The notes under the pieces were generated by a model, which saw only the letters and a program-made list of their open reading frames with translations, was not told where the DNA came from and made no database searches. Source: Thermoactinospora rubra (lineage in GTDB: Bacteria > Actinomycetota > Actinomycetes > Streptosporangiales > Streptosporangiaceae). Taken from it: a stretch of DNA of 64,000 nucleotides. Each line of letters opens with the position of its first letter. Positions within the stretch are counted from its first letter, which is position 1. The position numbers were made by a program, and so were the translations under genes. The stretch is taken from the NCBI RefSeq assembly GCF_002093975.1, contig NZ_KZ084332.1:125510-189509 (forward strand), given 5' to 3'. Positions 57,453 to 64,000 of this stretch are shown in pieces.

Positions 57453-60400
57453 GCGCCCGCCTGGCCGCCTCCACCCAGCGCTCCACCCCGACCCGCTCGG
57501 CCACCTCCAGCGCCTTGACGTAGTGCCGCCGGGCCTCCTCGGGCTGGCCCAGCCGTACGGCGAGGTCTCCCAGCGTCAGCGCGACCGGCCACAGGGCCAC
57601 CACGCCCGTGCCGGCGCCCGCGATGCGGTCGGAGAACGGCCCCAGCTTGTCGTAGCAGTCGACCATGCGCTCGCGGTCCTCCAGCAGCATGCCCGCCAGC
57701 GCCCGCCAGGTCATGGCCAGCTCGTAGAGGAAGTCGGGCCGCACGGGCGGGCGCACGCTGGCCACCGCCTTGGCGTCGGCCAGGTGCCCGGCGCTGGCCA
57801 GGGCCACCGCGTAGGCGTCGAGGGTCCACTTGGCGCCCCGCTGGTGGGCCTCGGCCAGCAGGTCGACGGTCTCGGCCGCCTTGCCCTGCACCAGGTGCAG
57901 GCAGAACGTGGTGATCAGCGGCAGGTCCTGGCGGCCCTCCAGCATGCCGGCCCGGGCCGTCATCCTGGCTGCCTCCCGGTAGGCGCTCTCCGCTCCCGCG
58001 TAGTCGCCCGCGATCATGAGCTTCATGCCGGAGTACCAGGCCACCACGGCCGCCGGAGCCGACATGTCGTACTGCCGGGCCAGCCGTTCGGCGTGCTTGG
58101 CGTGCTCGTCGGACTCGGCGAAGTCGCCGCGGGCGGCCGCGCACTCCAGCAGCACCAGGTGGGCCAGGGCCTGCACCTCCATCTGGCCCGAGCTGCGGGC
58201 CACCTCCAGCAGCTCGCGGCCGATGTTCTCCCGCATGTCGACCGCGGGGATGTCGTAGGACTGGCGCAGCCGCCCGCTGAGCGCCGCGGCCAGCAGCGCC
58301 GGGTCGCCGCTCTGCCGGGCCAGCTCCAGCGCCTCCAGCGACGCCTGCCGCCCCCGCTCCGGCGAGGAGGAGCCCTCCAGCTCCAGCGCCAGCGTGGTCA
58401 GCAGGCTGGCGCGCAGCGTCTGCTCCTCCTCGGGCAGCTCCATCAGCGCCCGCTCGGTGACGTCGACGATCTCCCACGCCGTGCGGGTGAAGTCGCGCGC
58501 CATGCCCTTGTGCGGCACCGCCAGCGAGGCGGCCACCCGCGCGGTGAGCACCTGGTCGCCCAGCGGCAGCGCCAGGTCCATGGCCTCGCGCCGCAGCCGC
58601 CGCGCCGCCGTCATGTCGCCGCAGATGGCCAGCGCCCTGATCTGGCCCAGCATGAGGTTCAGCCGCTCGCGCATGTCGCGCCCGGTGCGGTCGAAGGCGG
58701 CCAGCGCCTGCCCCCACAGCTGGGCCGCCTCCCGGTGCGCGAAGCGGCGCTCGGCCTGCTCGGCGGCCAGCTTGGCGTAGTGGACGGCCTTGTCGGCGGC
58801 GTCGGCGGCGAAGTAGTGGTGCGCCAGCGCGGCCACGTCCCCGGGGTGGCGCTGCTCGATCGCGTTGGCCACGGCCAGGTGCAGCCGGGTGCGGCGCAGC
58901 CGCGAGGCGTCGTTGTAGATCGTGTCGCGCACCAGGTCGTGGTCGAAGCGCAGCTGGCCCGGCCCCGGCTCGGCGACCAGGCCGGCCAGGATCGCCGCCT
59001 CGACCGCGTCGACCACGGCGTCCTCGTCCTTGCCGGCGTCCTTGGCGACGTCGACCAGGATGTCCACGTCCACGTCGCGGCCGATGACCGCGGCCTGCAG
59101 GAGGATCTGCTGCGCCTCCTGCGGCAGCCGGGAGATGCGCCGCCGCAGCACGTCGCGCACCCCGGACGGCACCTGCGACAGCACCTCCGACGGGTCGGCG
59201 CGCTCGGCGTCGACCAGGCGGACGGTCTCCCTGACGAAGAACGGGTTGCCGCCCGTGCGCTCGACGATCGACTCGACGGCCTGCTCGTCGAGCTCCCGCA
59301 CGCACGTGGCCCTGACCAGCTCGGCCGCGGCCTTGGGGTCCAGGCCCGACAACGCCACCCGGACCGGGCTCAGCCGGGCCAGCGAGGCCAGCACGTCGGT
59401 CTGCCGGTCGTCGAGCTCGCTGTCGCGGCAGGTCACCACGAGCATGACACGGCTGGTGGCCAGGAGGCTGGGCAGCGCGCGCAGCAGCGCGAGCGTCTGG
59501 TCGTCGGCCCAGTGCAGGTCCTCCAGCGTGAGCAGCACCGGGGTCTTGCGCGCGACGCCCGCCAGGTAGCCGCCGACCGCCCGGTGCAGCCGGAAGCCGC
59601 CCGACACCTCGTCGTCCTCCGGGTCGGGCTCGGCGTCGTCGAGCATGGGCGCCAGCAGCGCGCCGTACTCGCCGGGGCCGGTCGCGTCGATGAGGCTGCG
59701 CAGGATCTGCACCCACGCCCAGCCCGGCGGGGTGGCGCTGGAGTCGGGGCACGCGCCGGAGGCGGCGCGCCAGCCGTCGGCGGTCAGCCGGCTCTCCAGC
59801 TGGCGCACCAGCGTGGTCTTGCCCGCGCCCGCGTCGCCCGTGACGATCGCCGCCTGGAACCTTCCAGTACGGCCGGCCGCCGCCAGCAGCCTGCCCAGCT
59901 CGGCGTCGCGGCCGACGAACGGCTCGGGCTCCAGCGGAGGCGGCTCGACCGGGACCGACGGGCGGGGCGGCCAGGTCTCGCTGACCGGCGGGGGCGCCTG
60001 CCGTACCGGCTTGTGGGTCAGCTCCAGCTCCGGCGACTGGGCCAGGATGTCGGACTCCATCTTCCGCAGCGCGGGCCCCGGGTCGATGCCCAGCTCGTCG
60101 GCCAGGATGGTGCGCGCGCGGCGCAGCGAGGCCAGCGCGTCGCCCTGCCGGCCGCAGCGGTACAGCGCCAGCGCCAGCAGCCGCCAGCCCTCCTCGCGCA
60201 GCGGATGCTCGGTGGTCATGGCCTCCAGGTCGGGCACGGTCTCGGCGTGCAGGCCCAGCCGCAGCCCGGCGTCGGCCAGCCGCTCGCGGGCCACCAGCCG
60301 CAGCTCCGCCAGCCGGTTGACCTCCGCCTCCGCCCAGGGCTGGTCGGCGAAGTCGGAGTACGGCGTGCCGCGCCACAGCCCCAGCGCCTTCTCCAGCCGG

Positions 60401-60792
60401 AGGCGGGCGGACTGCGGGTCGTCGTGCTCCAGGTGCTCGCCGGCCGCGCGCACGAGCTGCTCGAACATCAGCGCGTCGACCTGCTCGGGCGCGACCCGCA
60501 GCGCGTAGCCGGACGCGACGGTGACCAGCAGCCGGTTGGGGCCGCCGCGGGGCCGGCCGGGCTCCAGCACCCGGCGCAGCCGTGAGATGTAGACCTGGAG
60601 CCCCGACTGGGCGCCCTTGGCGGCGTCGTCGGACCACAGGTCGTACAGCAGCGTGTCGACCGGCACGACCTGCCCTCTGGCCACGAGCAGGCGTGCCAGG
60701 ACGGCACGCTGACGCAGCCCGCCGAGGTCGATCTCGTCGCCGGTGTCGCTGTCATACGCCTCGACTGGGCCCAGAACCCGGAACGCCATCAT
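57421..60792 (-). CDS. SARP-type regulator with AAA ATPase and TPR domains
   Basis: About 1123 aa. An OmpR-like winged helix plus BTAD domain (MAFRVLGPVEAYD, LGGLRQRAVLARLLVARG, YISRLRRVLEPGR, DDPQSARLRLEKALGLWRG) is followed by an AAA domain with Walker A GDAGAGKTT and Walker B VLLTLEDLHW, and a long TPR-like C-terminus. This is the AfsR/LAL-like organisation that activates secondary-metabolite or differentiation genes. An ATG pair at 60789/60792 gives the natural SARP start; a GTG at 60855, directly after the preceding stop, is an alternative. Its target is unknown. Confidence 0.88.
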   Translation of the reverse strand: MMAFRVLGPVEAYDSDTGDEIDLGGLRQRAVLARLLVARGQVVPVDTLLYDLWSDDAAKGAQSGLQVYISRLRRVLEPGRPRGGPNRLLVTVASGYALRVAPEQVDALMFEQLVRAAGEHLEHDDPQSARLRLEKALGLWRGTPYSDFADQPWAEAEVNRLAELRLVARERLADAGLRLGLHAETVPDLEAMTTEHPLREEGWRLLALALYRCGRQGDALASLRRARTILADELGIDPGPALRKMESDILAQSPELELTHKPVRQAPPPVSETWPPRPSVPVEPPPLEPEPFVGRDAELGRLLAAAGRTGRFQAAIVTGDAGAGKTTLVRQLESRLTADGWRAASGACPDSSATPPGWAWVQILRSLIDATGPGEYGALLAPMLDDAEPDPEDDEVSGGFRLHRAVGGYLAGVARKTPVLLTLEDLHWADDQTLALLRALPSLLATSRVMLVVTCRDSELDDRQTDVLASLARLSPVRVALSGLDPKAAAELVRATCVRELDEQAVESIVERTGGNPFFVRETVRLVDAERADPSEVLSQVPSGVRDVLRRRISRLPQEAQQILLQAAVIGRDVDVDILVDVAKDAGKDEDAVVDAVEAAILAGLVAEPGPGQLRFDHDLVRDTIYNDASRLRRTRLHLAVANAIEQRHPGDVAALAHHYFAADAADKAVHYAKLAAEQAERRFAHREAAQLWGQALAAFDRTGRDMRERLNLMLGQIRALAICGDMTAARRLRREAMDLALPLGDQVLTARVAASLAVPHKGMARDFTRTAWEIVDVTERALMELPEEEQTLRASLLTTLALELEGSSSPERGRQASLEALELARQSGDPALLAAALSGRLRQSYDIPAVDMRENIGRELLEVARSSGQMEVQALAHLVLLECAAARGDFAESDEHAKHAERLARQYDMSAPAAVVAWYSGMKLMIAGDYAGAESAYREAARMTARAGMLEGRQDLPLITTFCLHLVQGKAAETVDLLAEAHQRGAKWTLDAYAVALASAGHLADAKAVASVRPPVRPDFLYELAMTWRALAGMLLEDRERMVDCYDKLGPFSDRIAGAGTGVVALWPVALTLGDLAVRLGQPEEARRHYVKALEVAERVGVERWVEAARRALSSSPGNGRS

Positions 60793-60855
60793 GTCAGCCG
60801 CCACGCTATGCGGGCCCGTGAAGCACGCACAAGGTCTTTGTTTCGTTCTGGTCAC

Positions 60856-61896
60856 TCACTGTTCGGCCCTCACCGGTTCTGCGGTCGCGGCCCGGCCGCC
60901 CCGCCTGCGAAACAGGGCCCACCCCCCCAGCGCCAGGCCACCGAAGGGGATCTCGATTGTGTAGGTCCAAAAGCCGAAGAGCAACGCGGCGGCGGTCGCG
61001 GAAGCGGCGGCCACCCCGAAGACTTGCGTCAACAGCAGCACCACCCCTCCTTCCATGATGCCCGCTCCGCTCGGCGTCACCAACGCGCTGGTGAGGACAC
61101 GCGAGACCGCGAACACGGCGACCGACTGCGCCAGGCCGGGATAGGCGCCCGTCGCATGCAGACATTCGATCATGATGAGCCACTGCAAGGCCAGGAACGC
61201 CGCCATGCCGGCGGACAGGCCGGGCGAGCGGGTCCTGACGATGCCAGCGATGTCGGCGCGCAGCTTGTGGAGCGCCTCGGCGACGTGGAAGCGCCGGGGC
61301 GTCACCTTGTCCAGGCCGCGGCCGAGCAGCTGCGCGGCGCGGTCCCAGTAGATCGCCGCCGCGAGCACGGCGACCAGGCCGAGCAGGGACAGCGCTCCCG
61401 TCCAGGCCAGCCTGGCCACCTCGGGATCGGGGACCACCCCGGCGATCAGCAGCGCGATGATGCCGACGGCGGGCAGCAGGAAGCGGAACAGCATGTTCCA
61501 CACGCCGCTGACCAGCGTCATGACCACGATCGGGCGGTTGGCGAAGCCCCAGCCCCGCGTCATGGCGAACGTCAGCGCCACGCCCGCCGCGCCGCCGAAG
61601 GGCAGCAGGTTGCTCACCGCGCTGCCGGCGGCGTTGAGGGTGAGGGCCTGCATGTGGGTCAGGCCGGGCAGGGAGTTGGTGAGCACGAAGGTGTAGGCCA
61701 GCAGGCTCCCCAGCCAGGTGACCGCCATCAGGCCGATCACGGCCGGGTTCAGCGCGGCGAACTCCCTGCCGATCTCCGTCCAGGACACGGGCTTGCCGGT
61801 GAGCGCCTGGACGATCTGGGGCAGGTAGACCACCAGCGTCGCCGCCAGCGCCAGGGACAGGACGGACAGCGCGATCTGCAGCCAGGAGTTCTTCAT
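60856..61896 (-). CDS. UPF0104/LPG-synthase-TM-type membrane protein
   Basis: Predicted 346 aa with about eight helices. The phrase LLPFGGAAGVALTFAMTRGWG and TPSGAGIMEGGVVLLL are diagnostic of the lysylphosphatidylglycerol-synthase transmembrane (UPF0104) family, which moves or makes polar lipids; the catalytic GNAT domain of MprF is absent, so a flippase-like role is more likely. ATG 61896 gives the family-like MKNSWLQIALSVLSL. The SARP gene may be translated from the same transcript. Confidence 0.85.
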   Translation of the reverse strand: MKNSWLQIALSVLSLALAATLVVYLPQIVQALTGKPVSWTEIGREFAALNPAVIGLMAVTWLGSLLAYTFVLTNSLPGLTHMQALTLNAAGSAVSNLLPFGGAAGVALTFAMTRGWGFANRPIVVMTLVSGVWNMLFRFLLPAVGIIALLIAGVVPDPEVARLAWTGALSLLGLVAVLAAAIYWDRAAQLLGRGLDKVTPRRFHVAEALHKLRADIAGIVRTRSPGLSAGMAAFLALQWLIMIECLHATGAYPGLAQSVAVFAVSRVLTSALVTPSGAGIMEGGVVLLLTQVFGVAAASATAAALLFGFWTYTIEIPFGGLALGGWALFRRRGGRAATAEPVRAEQ

Positions 61897-61964
61897 CGTC
61901 CCCCAGTCTGCCGGGTGATCCCCTCGCGCGGGTACGGCAGGGCGGGGCCGGCCTAGGACGGAGC

Positions 61965-62783
61965 CTAGGACGGAAAGGCGTCGAAGGGATGCCGCAGGCG
62001 CGTCCCCGGAGGCAGGTCGCGGCGCACGAACCACTCGGTCCCGAACACCAGCCGGTACAACGGCCCCGGAATCCTGAGCATCACGGCCAGCGTGCGCTCG
62101 CCGTCGCCACCGGCCGCCTGCGAGGCGTGCGCCGCCATCGACGCGCGCTTCTGCCTCGCGTAGCGCCGCACGTTCACCCGGTGCGTGATCTCCGCCCCCG
62201 GCGTGTAGGCGCTCTCGAAGACGCGCGGGTCGAAGTCCGGCGGGAACCGGTAGAACCGCCCGGCCAGCCGCAGCGCCCTGACCAGCGGATCCCGGTTGAC
62301 GGTGGCCTCCAGCACGACCGGGGTCCCCGCGAGCTCGGCCGCCCGCCTGCCCACCCGGTGCACCTGCACGTGGTCAGGATGCCCGTACCCGCCCGCCGGA
62401 TCGTAGATCGTGAGCAGGCCGGCCTCCTCCTCCCGCAGGATCGCCGCCAGCCTCCCCGCCGCCTCCTCGGTGTCGGCGTCGATGAAGGCGTTGCCCGGCC
62501 GCTCGGCCGCCACCCCGCCGGTCGGGCTGAGCCCCGAGTCGCCGTAGCCCAGGCACTCCACCCGCGCGCAGCCGAGCACCGCGGCCGACTCGTACAGCTC
62601 CTTGAGCCGCTGCTTGCCGAGCTGCTCGCCCGGCTCCAGATCCGCCAGGCCGCGCTCGCCGGCCGTCGCGACGACCAGGACCACGCGGTGTCCCTCCGCC
62701 GCCAGCATGGCCATGGTCCCGGCGGTCAGCAGGGCCTCGTCGTCGGGGTGGGCGTGGAAGAACACAGCGGTACGTGGAGGCAC
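61965..62783 (-). CDS. PIG-L/LmbE-family deacetylase
   Basis: A 272-aa protein with the zinc-site motifs FFHAHPDDEALLTAG and GGYGHPDHVQVHR. The family removes N-acetyl groups from GlcNAc-containing compounds (mycothiol pathway, GPI-like lipids, aminoglycosides). It is 68 bases from the upstream UPF0104 gene on the same strand and divergent from a GT4 gene. Its own substrate is not known. Confidence 0.9.
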   Translation of the reverse strand: MPPRTAVFFHAHPDDEALLTAGTMAMLAAEGHRVVLVVATAGERGLADLEPGEQLGKQRLKELYESAAVLGCARVECLGYGDSGLSPTGGVAAERPGNAFIDADTEEAAGRLAAILREEEAGLLTIYDPAGGYGHPDHVQVHRVGRRAAELAGTPVVLEATVNRDPLVRALRLAGRFYRFPPDFDPRVFESAYTPGAEITHRVNVRRYARQKRASMAAHASQAAGGDGERTLAVMLRIPGPLYRLVFGTEWFVRRDLPPGTRLRHPFDAFPS

Positions 62784-62848
62784 GAGCCCAGATTACTGAC
62801 AGGCCACGGGCGGGGCCGCCGGGTTGGACGCTCAGTAGGGTGGATCGA

Positions 62849-63952
62849 GTGCGGATCCTTCACGTGAGCGACTGCTACCTGCCCCGGCTGGGCGGCATCG
62901 AGGTGCAGGTGGCCGATCTGGTCAGGATGCAGCGCGAGCGCGGGCACGAGGTGGAGGTCGCCACGGCGACCAGGGGGGAGGCCCTGGCCGGCGTGCACAG
63001 GATCGTCGCCCGCGTGCCGTTCGACCTGCCCGTCCACCCCCGCGGCGTGGGGCGGCTGACCCGGCTCATGGCGCTGCGGCGTCCCGACGTGGTCCACGTC
63101 CACACGGGGGCGGTCTCGCCGTTCGCCTGGATGGGGGTCCGCGCCGCCGTACGGGCCGGGTTGCCCGTCGTGGTGACCGTGCACAGCATGTGGGACCCGG
63201 TCACCGCGGGCGTCTACCGGCTGCTCAGGCTCGCGTACGGCTGGCACCGCTGGGGCCTGGTGGGCACCGCGGTCAGCACGGCCGCCGCCGCGCCGATCAG
63301 GGCGGTGGCGGGCCGCCGGGTGCCGGTCCACGTGGTCTCCAACGGGCTGGACCTGTCGGGCTGGCGGGCCACGACGGCGCCGGCCGCGCACGACGGCGAG
63401 GTGCACATCGTGGCGGTGGGCCGCCTGGCGCCGCGCAAGCAGCCGGTGCGGTTGCTGGAGCTGCTGCGCCGGGTGCGCGCCGGGGTGCCCGCGAGCGTCC
63501 CGCTGCGCGCCACGGTGATCGGCGACGGCCCGGCGCGCGGGTCGATGGAGCGCTACCTGGCCAGGCACGGCATGACCGGATGGGTCTCGCTGCCCGGGCG
63601 CTACACGCGCGAGCAGATCGCCAAGGTGCTGGCCTCGGCCGACGTGTTCGTCGCGCCCGCGCCGCGCGAGTCGTTCGGCATCGCCGCCCTGGAGGCCCGC
63701 GCGGCCGGGCTGCCGGTCGTGGCGCGGGCCCAGAGCGGCGTGGCCGACTTCGTCCGGCACGGCCGGGAGGGGCTGCTGGGGCGCTCCTTCGCCGAGCTGG
63801 TGGCGTGCGTGACGCGCCTGGCGGCCGACGGGGAGCTGCGTGCGTCGATCGCCGCGCACAACCGGGCGGCGGAGCCCACGGCCGGGTCCTGGCCGGTCGT
63901 GCTGGACAGCTTCGACCGCTGCTACGCCGAGGCGGTCGCCCGGCGCGGCTGA
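62849..63952 (+). CDS. GT4-family glycosyltransferase
   Basis: Predicted 367 aa from GTG (VRILHVSDCYLPRLGGIE); a GTG at 62840 would add 3 residues. The GT-B fold shows the N-terminal GGIE loop, HVHTGAVSPF, the nucleotide-binding VAVGRLAPRKQP and the acidic PRESFGIAALEA (E-x7-E). It may use UDP-sugars to make a glycolipid or a mycothiol-like glycoside; the divergent PIG-L deacetylase makes a GlcNAc-then-deacetylate sequence plausible (inference). Confidence 0.88.
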   Translation: MRILHVSDCYLPRLGGIEVQVADLVRMQRERGHEVEVATATRGEALAGVHRIVARVPFDLPVHPRGVGRLTRLMALRRPDVVHVHTGAVSPFAWMGVRAAVRAGLPVVVTVHSMWDPVTAGVYRLLRLAYGWHRWGLVGTAVSTAAAAPIRAVAGRRVPVHVVSNGLDLSGWRATTAPAAHDGEVHIVAVGRLAPRKQPVRLLELLRRVRAGVPASVPLRATVIGDGPARGSMERYLARHGMTGWVSLPGRYTREQIAKVLASADVFVAPAPRESFGIAALEARAAGLPVVARAQSGVADFVRHGREGLLGRSFAELVACVTRLAADGELRASIAAHNRAAEPTAGSWPVVLDSFDRCYAEAVARRG

Positions 63953-63978
63953 GCTCTCACCTAGACCACCGGAGGAAG

Positions 63979-63998
63979 CCCGGTCCTTCAGGGCCGGG
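63979..63998. repeat. Terminal hairpin resembling IS200/IS605 ends
   Basis: CCCGGTCC-TTCA-GGGCCGGG forms an 8-bp stem with one G-T pair, preceded by GGAGGAAG and followed by AG at the window edge. The sequence is like the conserved right-end hairpins (GAAxCCCCGxCxTTCAGGxCGGGGAGG type) found after tnpB genes in actinomycetes. No tnpB is upstream, so it could be a solo end, the edge of an element that continues beyond the window, or simply a terminator for the GT4 gene. Confidence 0.5.
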
Positions 63999-64000
63999 AG

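Overview
The window is very GC-rich, with overlapping operons, frequent GTG starts, S/P/T-rich membrane kinases, a SARP regulator, an L-lysine 6-aminotransferase and a tRNA-His next to orn. This points to a filamentous actinomycete, most likely of the Streptosporangiales (Nonomuraea-like). The genus is an inference from gene content, not a match.

Layout. (1) 1-10736, +: one tightly packed catabolic operon with a GH42-type beta-galactosidase (cut by the window edge), a split glycine dehydrogenase (gcvPA/gcvPB), an ATP-NAD/AcoX-type kinase, an SDR, a sugar ABC importer without its own ATPase, and a GH63-like glucosidase. (2) 10756-18645: a spermidine-synthase-like protein divergent from a penicillin-binding-like protein that has lost its catalytic motifs, HdeD, lysine aminotransferase, a stand-alone LuxR HTH protein, a TetR/SDR pair with two matching operators, and an ABC exporter. 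(3) 18663-20752: terminator, tRNA-His, orn, and a DUF2510 membrane protein. (4) 20792-26179: two transmembrane Ser/Thr kinases and a transmembrane pseudokinase. (5) 26237-28414: an FMN-binding oxidase-like gene divergent from a MocR/PdxR regulator. (6) 28386-42869: an exopolysaccharide-type region with DegT aminotransferase, two FemAB-like paralogues, a PslG/GH39-like hydrolase, a large GT-C-like membrane protein, a flippase, a deacetylase and two GT2 enzymes, interrupted by a phosphotransferase/SDR pair and a Cys-rich pentapeptide protein. (7) 43000-49132: a membrane-anchored sigma factor fused to a zinc-finger segment, a solute-binding/VWA fusion, a CDF-like transporter, a DUF4184 protein and an rRNA/tRNA methyltransferase. 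(8) 49211-54266: an accessory island with three tandem paralogous membrane-anchored proteins of unknown function (partly low GC and containing rare TTA codons), a decayed IS3-family element and a Phd/ParE toxin-antitoxin pair. (9) 54314-63952: D,D-carboxypeptidase, a DedA-like protein behind an iron-box-like site, TetR, a secreted protein, a large SARP-AAA-TPR regulator, a UPF0104 membrane protein, a PIG-L deacetylase and a GT4 glycosyltransferase. The last 25 bases carry a hairpin like the ends of IS200/IS605 elements.

The best candidates for undescribed biology are the three-paralogue island at 49211-51824, the kinase/kinase/pseudokinase sensor locus, the glycan catabolic operon built around a split glycine dehydrogenase, and the catalytically dead PBP-like protein. 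All functional statements are read from motifs and context. No database search was run.
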